Shown: positions 1 to 10,977, counted from the stretch's first letter. The stretch is DNA of 64,000 nucleotides from Moniliella sp. 'wahieum' (GCA_003971905.1 RSEE01000013.1:868001-932000); one strand, 5' to 3'. Notes: a model not told the origin generated them from the sequence alone. Made by a program: numbers and translations.

Positions 1-1151
1 TGCATCTGCGTGCGCCGGCCGAACATGCACAGCTGCCCCCCAAATGCATCAGCCATCATCGACATCATCGATCATTGGCCAATCGACAACCACCCAAGAT
101 CTAATCCCACACCCTCCCCGCCGCCCACGCCCACGTTGCCAACGCCCTACCACCGCCTCTCCACTCCTCGCGATAGCATGCCGAGCATCTTCGACGCCCC
201 CCCCACACTGTCACTCACGCTTATCCACTCAGTACTCACATGCACTCACACTTCTCCACACTCACATTCTCACAGGTGCCAGTGATCTCGATCATGATCA
301 ACAGTAGTGACTATAGTGTTAGTGACTAATGGCTGCCCTCGTCTCTATCTCTCTCATGTCCTTAATTTGTCCTTCCTCCACGCTCCACCGGCCACCCTTC
401 AAGCTTCTCTCCTTGCCCTCCTGCCCGCACAGCCGCAACGGCGTCCATCTACATCCACACTGCCTACAGCCATAGTGGTCACCGTCACCAGCCACCTTTT
501 CGAACAGACTGTGTATCGAGTATCCTTCATTTTGCATCATTTTCCGATTCCTCCCTCCCCCCACTGCCCAGCCTCACCGGTGAGACTCACCAACTCCGCC
601 TCGCTGTTGCTCGGTGCGATTGACCCATGCTAATCGATTACACTCAAGCTCGCGCCCTCCCGCGCAGCGATATCGTCTTCCCGCCCCGTCACGCGTCACG
701 CATCCTCGTATGCCGACCACAGCGACCACCGTCAGCTACCGCTTCAACCGCCGATGATCGATGATCGATGATAGATGAGGACACCCCTGCTCCACCTTCT
801 TTTCACAATGAGTAATGACGTCAATGGCGGCACCGTCTTCGAGAATGTCGACGACGGGCACATGAGCACAGTCATCACGATGATAACACGTAACATGCAA
901 CACCTGTGGGCAGGGGCGTGATCGATGATCAATCATGGATAATCTCGATCAATGTCAGATCGAAGTAAAAAGGTAGTGGACTTGGGTCGACGGCGTGGTC
1001 ATATAACTGCTCGAACGCAGTCTCGGCAAGAGCCGCAGAAGAGACGTGGCACAGAACAGCCAGTCTACCACACCATCATGGCCACTCCATACCTGTCATA
1101 CCTGTTGCGCTCCATCACTTCTGTGTCCTGCATCCATCTTCCATTGCATAT
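1..1151. other. Intergenic, no gene seen
   Basis: This stretch is C- and T-rich on the plus strand, and its short open frames show no recognisable protein. A heptad array built on GATCGAT lies at 752-772, and a related single motif occurs near 918-935. It is bounded on the right by the LTR whose target-site copy is at 1147-1151. I see no RNA gene. Confidence 0.5.
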
Positions 1152-1972
1152 TGTTACGGGCCGCGTCGGATCCAAGATGGTCTGATCCTAGCTAAGGCCG
1201 CCTGCTCTGCACCAACCCAGTGGAGCGCGCCCCCAAGCCCAACCAAGTTTGACGATGGTTGGTTGTACCCTGTACGGTGGTCCGAGTTGCCATGCGTACG
1301 CGCGACAGTAGTCGCCTCCCGCCCAAGTCCAAGTCGGTGGTCAAAACGAGACCACCAAGTATTCAGTATCTTTGCGACGTCCGTCGCCCGTCACCACTTA
1401 TTTTCCTTTCTCGATCGCGCCTGCGGCGATCAACCCCTCTTTTGACGTGCCTTTCTTTCTACACCCCTTTTGTGTCTGTTTCCCCTTTTTCGATTAAGCC
1501 TGTACCCCGGTGGGTGGGGGATCTTTTCCTCCACCCTCCATTTCGTCCCTTTCCCGCCTATCCTGTCCGACTCCTGCCCGTTTCCAGCCAATTGATCCAG
1601 TACAGGCAGCTCTTCTTGTTAGCGTCCGACTTCTCCTCCGACCTCGTCCTCCAGCCCCTCGTCAACCCCATCGCGCGAGCCCTCCTTTGGCCGCGGCGAT
1701 TCCCAGTCTCAGTTAAGGCAGTGTTTGTCCGCCGCTGCCTCCTCCCGTCCCTAAGTCCCGGAGGCTTCAGACACGTTACTACGGCCCAAGCCGGTGCAGA
1801 CGCAGCCTTGCCACACGTGCAGCCGCCCCACCAAAGGCCTCTCCTCGTCCCTAGCTCCGCTCGGATACACCAACCAGCCCAAGCCCGAAACTACCGTGAG
1901 TCGTCCTTCCGTCTCCTAAGGGATTGTACCCCAAGAACCTGGGTGAGCCCCTGGCGGGGCCCGCCCGTGACA
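1152..1972 (+). mobile_element. Solo LTR of an LTR retrotransposon (copy 1)
   Basis: The element is 821 bp. It begins TGTTACGGGC and ends GCCCGTGACA, so its ends form a 10-bp inverted repeat with one mismatch, and it has the TG...CA termini expected of an LTR. The five bases on each side are identical (CATAT at 1147-1151 and 1973-1977), which is a target-site duplication. No internal retrotransposon sequence adjoins it, so it is a solo LTR. The same family occurs inverted at 60294-61113, as a truncated piece at 41560-41953 and as a diverged copy near 53496-54371. The superfamily cannot be told without internal coding sequence. The open frame inside it (1259-1999) is not a credible gene. Confidence 0.88.
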
Positions 1973-2277
1973 CATATACTTCGTATACTCTGCTGCTAAT
2001 AGTAAAATGTCTTCGTCAAAGATGATGATTCTGTACGCGGTAATAGCGCTTGTGTCACGGTACCGCTTGTCATCTCGATCTCACAAACGGGCGTCGCAAA
2101 AACAGGGGAGGGAAATGGAAAGGGAGAACAAGAGTAGGGGACCGACAGAAGGGCGAGGGAGATCGCTGATATACCCTTCATAAGGTCTCTCCCTATGCAG
2201 GCAACGAAATTTTTCGTCCAAGAAAGAAGAGAGAAGGGAAAGTGGGTACGAAATGAGAGGGGGGCACTTGGCGCCCA

Positions 2278-4566
2278 TCAATTATGACTGGTCAAAGTCC
2301 AGTCGTCCAGGGCCACGTTCTTTGGCTGCTTGGCGTCGTCGGCGCCCAAATCATCCCACTGCGGCTGCCACCAAGTCTGGACTGTCTGGTTCTGCCCGGG
2401 TTTAAGGGCAATGGTCAAGGTGGTCACACCGTCGTTGGAAGGATTAGTAAAGGTGTCCGCGTAGGACTTGCCCTTGCCCGCTGGACTGCTGGTTTTAAAC
2501 TTGGCATCGGCCGGGGAGAGAAGGGAGAGCTTGAGGGTCTTTTTGGCTACGGGGATGGTCAAGTCAGTGGCGGCATTGGGGTTGGTGATCTTATCGATGG
2601 TCAAGGTGGCCGTTCGGGCATCCGACGCAAGTTCGACCGTCGCATTGGTCTGAATCCGCCATTGCACCCGCTCTTGCCCACGGAACTGGCAATTTCATCT
2701 TGCTGCAGCACTTGGCGCCGCGAGTTGAGCGGACGAATGCCCCGTTTGACCGAGCCGGCCGTTGCGTTGTACAACCCACTCAGGTCGGTCACAAAGAAGG
2801 CCGTGTCGTCGTCCGAAGGCTTAAAATCAATCTCCTCTGTCTGCTGCGCCGACTTGGCTGAGCCAAAGCGCGAGGTGGGTACCGCTTCCACGTTCTGGTC
2901 CTTGCCATCGACCACGATCGTGTTTTGACCGAGGGTGCGCTTACGGAAGTAGGTCCAGCGTTGGGCCGTCTGCTCCTCCGAGGTAAAGTAGCCAGGGGAG
3001 AGATACTGCGCTGAGCCAAACTCACCTGCCCACCGGGTCCCCAGCGCATCAATCACAAAGTCGCCACCGTCCAGATCTCCGTGGGTCTGATGACCAAGAA
3101 GCTTGGACGCCTTCATGCCAATGTACAATCCGTTAAAGTCGGTCCACGAAGAGCGCATGCTCATCCAGGTACCGTTCCCGCCCGACTGATTGAAATGCTG
3201 ATCGAGGTTTTTACCGTTCCAGAACGCACCCTTGGCCGTCTCATCGTACCAGAACAGCGCCAGCGGGTCCCCCAGCGCATCTGCACGATCCCTCTGGTAG
3301 AGAGTGAATTGAGGCTGCTTGTACTGCTTGCCCCACCAAAGCATACCGTTGGCGTTGGAGGAGTACTTGTTGGGGCCATGGTCGCCGTATGCAAACAGCC
3401 CGGCATTGCCCGCCACATACATGTGGAACGTTCCCGTCTTCCAAAAGGAGGTGCTCAAGCCTTGGTTGGAACCTGTAGCAGAGATCAAGGCCGACTCGGC
3501 ACGTACGGCGGCATTGGTGCCAAAGTACCAGTAGTTGGGCGTCTCGGGCCAGGTACCGTCGGCATAGGGGCCTTGGAAACAGTTTTGCTTGATGTTGCCT
3601 AGCGCCGCGTCGAATACTTTGTCCGCCGTCTGGGCCGGGTCATCACTGGCATCCCCTTTAATGGCCAACGCACCCAACAGCAAACCCGAGTTGCATACGC
3701 AGTTCCAGTTGCCAAATCCGTTGGACGCCTGGGTCCACCACCCGGTGGTCGCGTTGCCATTGTATGCGTCCTGACCTGGTTTGAGGCCGAGAGAGATGAT
3801 GCTCCAACGGATCGCTTCGCGCTGTTTGGGCGTCCATGCATCGTACAGCCAATCGTACCCAATCGCAAACGCCGCCGTCATTTCGCCCGTATCGAGGAAA
3901 TGGGACGGGTTCCAGTGCTGGTCCGGGAGCGGTGCAGGGCCCTGGCCAAACGGTGGGATGTGTTGCCGGCTGCAACGTGAAGTTCACGCCAGACACGCTT
4001 GCTCCATTTCTTGTCCTGGGTAAGGCGGTAGACATACGACCAAGCCCGCACACGCTGCTGCACTTGACGCGATACATCCAAAATACCCGAGCCAGCATAG
4101 CCGCCGTCAATGGAGTAGTTGACCGGCGCCATGGAGTACCAGGCGGTGGCGTTGGCGAAAACTGAGGCGTTCATCGCTGCAGATACGGATCCCCCTTGAT
4201 GCGATCAGGCAGACAATCCCACATGTAGCTGGGGGCAATGATGCGCGGGTGGGAGCGGAGCTTGCTTGTTGAAAGAGCCGAGGAGGACGGGTCCTTGCAC
4301 TGCACCGAAGGGTCCCCGTTCCCACTCGGGGCCGAGGTGTCGACATTGTCCTTAAACTGGGGGTTGCCGTACGGATCGGTGCCGTTGTAGTAGACCTCTT
4401 CTGTCGTTGCTTTGGCGCGCTTGTCCATCACCGGGGCCAGGTGGCGGCGGGTCAACAAGGCATCAATGCCGTCGTGGCTGCGTGCGGGGACACGGACCAT
4501 AGATGCGTCTGTGGTCTGGAGGGCAACGGCAGCCGCCAGCACAGCTGCCATGGCTAGGCTGCGCAT
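2278..4566 (-). CDS. Secreted heparinase II/III-like polysaccharide lyase (frameshifted)
   Basis: This is probably a secreted lyase or hydrolase-like protein of the heparinase II/III fold, acting on acidic polysaccharides; the substrate cannot be told. The chosen start at 4566 gives a good signal peptide (MRSLAMAAVLAAAVALQTTDA); an upstream in-frame Met lies at 4596. The N-terminal half is helical and contains GYDWLYDAW and TGWWTQASNGFGNWN. The C-terminal half has the heparinase II/III signature: SWTDFNGLYIGMKAS, GHQTHGDLDGGDFVIDALG and later VQWRIQTNATVEL in a beta-rich domain. The total is about 760 residues. Three one-base losses break the frame near 4174 (WN of QRWNAS), 3950 (HRFGQG) and 2664 (SGVQW), each at a short G or T run. 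No introns are needed. The gene stands alone, with the tRNA-Ile upstream on the same strand. The fold is fairly sure, the activity is not. Confidence 0.75.
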
Positions 4567-4596
4567 GTTGGTGAAAGAGTGTGGGGAGGGGGTCAA

Positions 4597-5143
4597 AGGA
4601 GTGTGCGTGTATGTGGGGGGGGGAGAAGAAGAAGCAGAAGCTGAGGGTATGGGGGTGGTGGGTGGAAGGAGACCGCTGTGCTAATAGGGATGTATGATGA
4701 GGAGACGACAATCCAGAGTATAACATTTGTAAACTGCTGCCAGAGCACGGCGGGCGAGGGGGCACAGCGCCAGTGTCTCGCTGTTGCTCCACTCGCTCCG
4801 CTCTGCTCGCGCTGCTTTTGCTTTGCCGCGCCTCCTCTCGCGCTCTCGCTCTCGTCCCCTGGCGCGGTTGAGAGTGCCTGCCCCCCTCCCCTCAAGCTAG
4901 ACACACCCCCTTGGGCCATGCCCCAACGGCCCAAGAGACCTCCAAGCGCTGGCGCAAAATCGGCCTATATATCAACGGCAGCCACACATACCCTCACTGT
5001 AACACCCTCCAGCGTGATAAAGAGTGTTGTGGCTCTGATCATGATCTCAGTAGCGGATCCAACAGGGCATTACGCTAGCCTATTCACCTAGGGCCACATG
5101 CAGAGCTTGCAGTGAGATTATTCATGACTCCCAAACAAAAAAG
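4597..5143. other. Intergenic upstream of the lyase gene
   Basis: These 550 bp lie between the start of the lyase gene and the tRNA. They include G-runs at 4615-4625 and a C/T-rich stretch at 4790-4880 that is probably lyase promoter or 5' leader. No coding feature is supported. Confidence 0.4.
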
Positions 5144-5240
5144 TGGTCAATATGAGGCTTGAACTCATGACCTTGGCATCACCAACACTTTTCAAAGAAA
5201 TGTATTAGTACCACGCTCTGACCAACTGAGCTAATCGACC
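5144..5240 (-). tRNA. tRNA-Ile (anticodon AAU) with a 23-nt intron
   Basis: Read on the minus strand, the 97-nt gene folds as a full cloverleaf. The acceptor stem GGTCGAT pairs with ATTGACC, the D-arm is GCTC/GAGC, the anticodon stem TGGTA pairs with TGCCA, and the T-arm is ATGAG-TTCAAGC-CTCAT. The discriminator A is at 5144. The anticodon AAT is at 5204-5206 on the complement. The loop CTAATA is followed by 23 extra bases (5180-5202) inserted after position 37, the canonical site of nuclear tRNA introns; removing them leaves a 74-nt tRNA. B-box-like GTTCAAGCC is present. The wobble A would be converted to inosine. Splicing would need the tRNA endonuclease, whose SEN2 subunit lies at 43643-45338. 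Confidence 0.93.
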
Positions 5241-5390
5241 GGATGGCAGTCTTTTGTCGTCACTGGTTGGCCCTAAAGGATGCCTACCTGAGGATGTCGT
5301 ACGGGAGGCGGCAGGGCGCTGCAGTGCGGCGGTTGCAACCCTCACGCCTCACATGCCACATGCCACTCCGCTGCCCAACCCTACCACCAT

Positions 5391-7378
5391 GGCCGCCGCC
5401 GACCCCCCGCCGCTCCGCCGCGGCCGCCGTCGGCATCAGCGCCCGCGCCCTCATCCTCACCAGCCTCGGCGCCTCCGCCTCCGCCTCCGTCTGCCCCCGC
5501 ATCCCCCCCTCCTGCCCCCACCGCCGCGTCTGCCCCCATCATAATGCACACCGTCCTTCCGCCTCTCCACAGCGGGCTCCAGCCTCGCCCTATGACTTGA
5601 ACATGCAGATGCAATTGGCTGTCGCCGCTGCCGGCGGCAGCGGTGGGCCCGCAGCGTGATGCGTCGGCCGGGGAGCAGGCCGATGCGACCCAAGGCGGGC
5701 CAACCACCTGCTGCTTGGACATATCCGCCTGGCTTTGACGCGCTCCAAGCGGGTTGGTGCCGTTTGTTTCGATTGCGACGGGCCCGGTCAAGGTGGATGC
5801 CAGCAAACGGCACTCTCTGTACAACACTGGCGGCAATACCATTGGTCGCAAGGCGTGGCTCCCCGAAGAGACAGAGGCGCTCATGTCGTCGTTGCACGAA
5901 ATCTGCTCCTTCAAGCAGGAGTACAATGGGATTCAGCCGTATGCGATTGTGTTGCGCTGGCACGGCGTTGGCGGCGTGCGCTCTAGCATCTTGGCCATCC
6001 GGAACAACATGCAGCTCAAGGACAAGTCGCGCAACGAACTGCTGCGCCTCAAACGCGCCAACCAACCCATTCCGTTCTGGAAGAACCTGCTGCACAAGAC
6101 CCTGTGGGTACGTTGCGTCCTGGCCTGTTCCTCCTTCCCACTGTACCACTAACTCGTTCCCCGCGCGAAGAACGACGAGGCGCAAGGGGTAATCGTCGAG
6201 GCCAACCCGCCTGTTCCTCCCTTGGACCAAGCATTGGAGCACGGCTGGGTACCAAGCGACTTTGGTGGAGGCCATGGCGATGAACACGGAATGCCTGGCA
6301 CCCGAGCCCGTGCGGCGCGCGAGGCGGCAGCGGCGCGGAAGTTGCGCCGCTCTCGCCAAACCGAGGAAGAGCAGAAAGGGCTAGGGATGGAACAGGGACT
6401 GGATGCGCAAAATCAAGCTCAGGCTCAAGCTCAGGCGGTCTTGGCCTACCTTCCTCCTCCCCCGCCCACTGTTGCCGTGCTCCCAACACCTCAGCACAGC
6501 CAAGTACCGACGCTGCTGCCTACGCCGCACACGATGCCGAGGTGGATAAGGGACAGAACAAGAAACGCAAACACGTTGAGACGGATGCGTTGGCATCTGC
6601 TACAGCCTCTATGGGCAGAGACGAAGAGGCAAACGCCTTGCGGCGGTACCAGTTGGATACGCAGGCGGCCACCGCATCGGCCGCAGCTGCGCAGTTACAC
6701 ATCCAGGCGCAACAAGCCGCTACCTCGTACACGGCCGCTGTTAACCAGCAACAACAGCCAGGCAAACAATCTGCCAGTTCGCAGCGCAAGGCCAATGCCA
6801 ATGCCAAGATCGCCTCGCTTCACGCTGCTGCCCACCACGCAGCAGGCTGCGGCCCAGGCCAGCATTCATGCCTGGCACTTGCACATGCAGCGTTTCCTTC
6901 CGGACCCTTCCCAGGCGGCGAACGCGGCGCAAGCGGCCGTCGCGGCCGGGCAGGCGGGGCTGGCGGGGACGGACATGGCCCATTTCCAGTCGCAAATGCA
7001 GCAGTACGCAGCACATGTGGAAGCCCACGCGGTGCGTACCAGCCTGCTGCTCCTGCTCCCGAGCCGCTGGATACGCCCAAGAAGAAGCGCTCTAAGTCCA
7101 ATTCCGTCGAGCCTGTCGATACGTCGCAGGGCGCGCCTGCTCCTCCCGATCCCGCGCCCCCGCCGTCACGCAGGACGCGGCTGCACACGCGGCCAACCAG
7201 GCATTGCAGTCGCTCGAGAACGGAGCGTGGAACTTGCCCTCGCTCGTTCGAATCCTGGGAATGCGTCTGTGCATCTCCCTCCTTCCAATCCTACCTCCGC
7301 CCGGCCCCGGACACGGAGCAGTCAACAGCCGCGCCTGGGGGCGCCCCTTCGCCGCCATCAGAGGGCCAGGCAGTTTAG
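5391..7378 (+). CDS. Telobox Myb-domain protein, candidate telomere-repeat binding factor (frameshifted)
   Basis: This is probably a nuclear DNA-binding protein of the Tbf1/Teb1/Tay1 type. The likely start is ATG 5391, giving an Ala/Pro-rich leader whose frame is uncertain. The Myb-like domain is coded at about 5755-6107. It has RKAWLPEETEALMSSL as helix 1 and, after a long inter-helix segment, NNMQLKDKSRNELLRLK, which matches the telobox consensus (V-x-L-K-D-K-x-R-N) of TTAGGG-binding factors. A 63-nt intron (6108-6170, GTACGT...AAG, branch CTAAC) follows codon TGG. The rest is Ala/Gln-rich low complexity with a basic NLS-like PKKKRSK coded near 7078. At least four frame changes (about 5450-5750, 6500, 6830-6900, 7040, 7230) interrupt it. 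The telobox assignment is fairly secure; that it binds telomeres is inferred from the motif. Confidence 0.62.
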
Positions 7379-7850
7379 TTGTGGTGCATGTGCTCTGCGA
7401 AGATCACCGGTGCGGATGAACTGGTTGTATTTGTCCCCCCTCTCCCCCTCTCCCTGCCCTTCCCTGCCGCCTTTTCATTAGAAGTGTTAATGTGTTTTCT
7501 TACCTGCGCCTTGGCTTAATGGTTCCATTTCTGGCCTCCACACGCGAAGGTGCCTCCGTGCCCCCACTGGATCTGCTCTTTGGTTGTTGTACATTTGCCT
7601 ATGATTGGTCATCCCATGCTCTGCTGCTCATACTGCTCTCTGTTCCCGCTCCCGTCGCGTCCACAATGAATCCTAGTCCCAGGCAGTACATGGATCGAGG
7701 GGACTGGGGTGGCCAACGTCCTGGTTCTGTCCGGCCATCTAGACCACCGTTACTGCATCACACGAGCCAGATGTATACAATTGACAGGATCAAAGCACAA
7801 ATGAGGGATGGGATTGCGGCCGCAGTGCGGCGAGGGGCGCTGAGCCGCGC
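7379..7850. other. Convergent 3' intergenic region
   Basis: This is non-coding sequence between the 3' ends of the telobox gene (+) and the PDI gene (-). It opens with a C/T-rich run (7430-7475), likely 3' untranslated. I see no repeat or RNA gene. Confidence 0.4.
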
Positions 7851-9415
7851 TCAAAGGTCCTCGTGGCCCTCGACCGGGGCGTCCTCAAACAGCTCGGGCT
7901 CGGTGGGGGTGACCTTGTTCACCCCATTCTCGGCGATAAAGTCGATAAACGAGTCGAGGGAGCGGTCGCCAGTAAAGTCAATCAACTCCTTGGTGCCTGC
8001 CTTCTTGAACTTGATCGTGGGGAAGGAGCGCACCTGGAAGCCCGCACTCGGAGGCACGTCGTTCGTCGTCGCGTCCATCTTGGCAATCACCAGCTTGGAC
8101 TTGGCCGCAGGCGAGGAGAACTTGCTTGCCAACTCATCGTACACTGGGGCCAGCTTCTTGCAGTGGCCGCACCAGGGTGCGTAGAACTCCACCAGCACAT
8201 CCTTCGCATCGTCAAACACCACCTCATCAAACTCGTCGGCGACAAGCGTGTACACAGGCTCGGTTTGCTTCGAAGGCACTGGCTCCGACTTGATCGAGGG
8301 CGCCACCTTGCCCTCCGAGTACTCCTGTACCCACTCGGCCAGACCCTCCGTCACCGCGCTCCCAGTGTGGGAGAAGGGATACTTGCCTGCCGTCGACAGG
8401 TCTTGGATCACAAACGGGCCAGTCATCGCCTTGCACATTGAGTGCCTTGGCATGGTTGAAGAACTTGTCGGCATCAATCCAGACAAAGTTGATCTTGTTC
8501 TTGTACTCCTTGGCAATCTTCTTAATCACCTCCAAGTCGGCGTTTTTCCCTCGTAGTTGGGCTGAGTAAAGTAGTAGGCCAGCGGCAGACCGGCCTCAGC
8601 GTAGGACATGAAGTTCTCCGGCCCCACCTCGTCCACCAACGGAACCGACTGGGCCTTGACAAACGCCGTCAGAGCATCAACATCGGTCTTGTCACCGTCG
8701 TACACCACTTCGGGCTCATCAAACGAGCGGTAGAGCACAATGGAAGGCTGGGTGGCACTAGTGGCTTCGGCAGCGCTGGCTTCGGTAGCAGGCCAAACAA
8801 GTAGGATTCCCGGTTTGCCTCAGCGACCTTCTTGTACGCCTTGGCTTCCTCCGAGTCGGCCGAGGGAAGGTAGGCGACCGCCACTACCTTCTCGGCCTTG
8901 GTGAACGTCGTCACGTTCGAAGCGTCAACGTAGGAGGTGGGGGGCAGAGCTGCTTGCGCATGTACGAGACAATCCCGTCGGCCTTGCGGCTGCCGCTGTA
9001 GTCGGCCGGCACGCCATTGCGGAAGACCTTGAGGGTGGGGAAGCCCTCGATTTGGTATTCACTGCACAGCGCCTGTTCCTGGGTGCAGTCGACCTTGGCC
9101 AACTTGATGCCTTCGGACTTGAGCTCGGTGGAGGCCGTCTCGTACTCGGGTGCGAGCGCCTGGCAGTGGCGGCACCAGGGCGCAAAGAACTCGACCAGCA
9201 TCAGGTCCTGCAGCGAGGCAGAGAGGGTCAGCCGCAGCTCAGCGACTGTGGCAACGCACGTGCCACACACGTACCTGGTCATCCACGTTCTTCTTGAACG
9301 AGCTTTGCTGGAGGGAGAGCACATTGCTGTCGGGCGACTCGGTGGCCGAGGCGGGGAGCAGGGTGGCCACCGACACGAGGGCAGCGAGCGCTGTGACCTT
9401 GGAGCTGAGCTTCAT
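7851..9415 (-). CDS. PDI1: Protein disulfide isomerase, ER (frameshifted)
   Basis: This is a thioredoxin-fold oxidoreductase that forms and reshuffles disulfides in the ER lumen. The start at 9415 gives a signal peptide ([20 protein letters not shown]). A 67-nt intron (9208-9274, GTACGT...CTGCAG) follows codon 47. Domain a has the active site [10 protein letters not shown], where the usual motif is CGHC. Domains b and b' follow ([34 protein letters not shown]). Domain a' has the canonical [20 protein letters not shown]. The C-terminus is acidic and ends HEDL in place of HDEL or KDEL. The total is about 500 residues, typical of PDI. Frameshifts near 8940, 8790, 8555 and 8430 break the reading frame, and homologous sequence resumes after each. 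Candidate unfolded-protein-response sites lie upstream at 9562-9645. Confidence 0.93.
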
Positions 9416-9561
9416 GGCGGGGGAGGTGGTGGGGGAGGTGGGCCGAGGGGCGGGGCAGGAGACGCGCTTTAGTAGGTGGAGGTTAGGCCTGCTCGCTCCG
9501 TGGCTTCTGCTCCGAGGCGTGCGCAGGCCCACGGGGGCAGTCTCCACCGGCCGGCAGCCCA

Positions 9562-9645
9562 CCACGTGGAGCCTGCCACGTCGCCGCGGGGCCGTCGGCT
9601 GCCACGTGGAGCCACTTGGGGGGCCTGCCGACGGTGACGTCAGCG
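9562..9645. promoter_or_regulatory. Candidate UPR/bZIP element cluster upstream of PDI
   Basis: Two CCACGTGG palindromes (9562-9569 and 9602-9609), a further CCACG (9576-9580) and the palindrome TGACGTCA (9635-9642, followed by GCG) occur within 84 bp, about 150-230 bp upstream of the PDI start codon. CCACG is the core of mammalian ER-stress elements, and TGACGT-type sites bind Hac1/XBP1/ATF6-class bZIP factors. Since PDI is a standard UPR target, ER-stress control is a reasonable inference, but no binding is shown. Confidence 0.45.
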
Positions 9646-10224
9646 TCTGCGTTTCGCAGCGCAAGTGCCGATGAGGTAAGCACCGGGCCTCGCCAACACA
9701 AACAAAATCGTCTGAAGTCAGAGGCGAGCAGCGGTCACCTGGTCACCCGGTCAGGCCTCTCACAGGCCTTACCTCCGGCTGCTGCGCTAGCTAGCCCCGG
9801 CGGTCGGCCTTAGGGAGCCTGCAGCGCCCACACCCATAATTCTGGGCTGTGCGCTCGGTCAGGCTCGGCAGACCGGTATTTAGCCTGCCATTGCAGGCAG
9901 CCAGCCGGCTGCCTTGGTCTTCTGCATAGTCCCCATGGCGGTGACGGACTGAGCGACTGGTTGCCCCGGAAAAGATATGTTCCGACGCTGCACACTGGCG
10001 CTTTGACTGTTGTTGAGGCTGCTTCATCCCATCTGCGGACGGGGTGATGGAGCGCATGCCACTCTGCTTCTACCTTTTCCAGGCGGGCCACAACGATCCT
10101 ACAACCTTGGATGATGCGAGCCTCTCTCGCCGCACGGCGCCACAACGAATCGGATCGGGTTTGGGCTGCGTTAATTCACCCGGCGAACCCATGGTGCCCT
10201 ACACGCCCCTCCCCCCGCCTCCGA
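9646..10224. other. Intergenic between PDI promoter and NR2C2AP-like gene
   Basis: This stretch is non-coding by inspection. The open frames across it on both strands have no recognisable domains. It should contain the 3' end of the minus-strand NR2C2AP-like transcript and the distal PDI promoter. Confidence 0.35.
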
Positions 10225-10977
10225 TCATGGCTCGGCCTCCAGGCCGGCACCATAGAGGGTGATCCGCCAAAGCTGTCGGTGCTACCGTGCAGAGTTAGGC
10301 GGAACGTCGACGCAGTTTCAGAGGGAAGCCCACTCAATCTGAGGATTCCAAGGACCAGAATAACAGTCAGTAATCGGACCCTCAACCACCCTCCCAAGCC
10401 CATCGACACGCCTGGCTCGTTGTGAGCAGCACCGTCACAGGGACAGAGGCAAGATGATCGCTCCAATGGGGCACAGCAAGGCGGAGAAAACATACCCAAA
10501 CGATTGCGTCGCATTGCTGTCCTCGGGCCAGACCTCGGCCAAGTCGGTCCATGAGCCGTGTACCCTGGCGGAAAGGGTGGCGCTAATGGCGCTATACCCC
10601 CCTTGAAACGTCAAGGAGAGCGCCTTGAGCCGGGGAAGGGCGACTGCCAACGTGGCTTCCGGTAGGTCGTCAGGTACCTCGTCCAAATCGTCCAGTTCTT
10701 CTTCGCTGTCTGGGTCGGTGTCGGGAGGACGGAGGGTGAACCAGAGGGTATGCACCACAGAGGACGGATCGAGCTCCGAAGCCGGGTCGCCAGCTGACGT
10801 CCAGGACGTCTCTGGCGAATCGTCGACGAGGGTCTTAGCTTCGCTCGCTGATCCGGACGATACCCTGATCATGCACACACACCACATCGGTCAGTTTGGG
10901 CATTGTATACATTGCATCTGTTGTGTCTGAGGAATAACGTACTTGACAAGTGTGGAGGGTGTGAAGAGATTGACCAT
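10225..10977 (-). CDS. NR2C2AP-like discoidin-domain protein (frameshifted)
   Basis: This encodes a small protein of about 170 residues resembling animal nuclear receptor 2C2-associated protein, a single F5/8C (discoidin)-like domain. Exon 1 (10943-10977) codes MVNLFTPSTLVK. A 78-nt intron (10865-10942) is followed by VSSGSASEAKTLVDDSPETS, matching the family's VSS...D.N.ETCW start. LSLTFQGGYSAISA and VWPEDSNATQSF match FQGGF and YPEDNN...QTF. A second intron (10339-10495, GTATGT...CCTCAG) leads to exon 3 with FRLTLHGSTDSFGRITLYGA. That is the conserved C-terminal strand ending in TGA at 10225, after restoring one lost G in a GGG run near 10253. An acidic insert (DSEEELDDLDEVPDD) follows the N-terminal strands. 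The molecular role in fungi is unknown. Its 5' end faces DUS4 across a 296-bp shared promoter. Confidence 0.7.

Noticed and set aside
1259..1999. 246-codon open frame on the plus strand
   Set aside because: It lies almost entirely within the solo LTR, has Pro/Ser/Arg-rich composition from biased base content, and no domain.
6222..7481. 419-codon plus frame as a separate gene
   Set aside because: It only overlaps the telobox gene's second exon region. Parts of it are the real frame, but the C-terminal half is a shadow after a frameshift.
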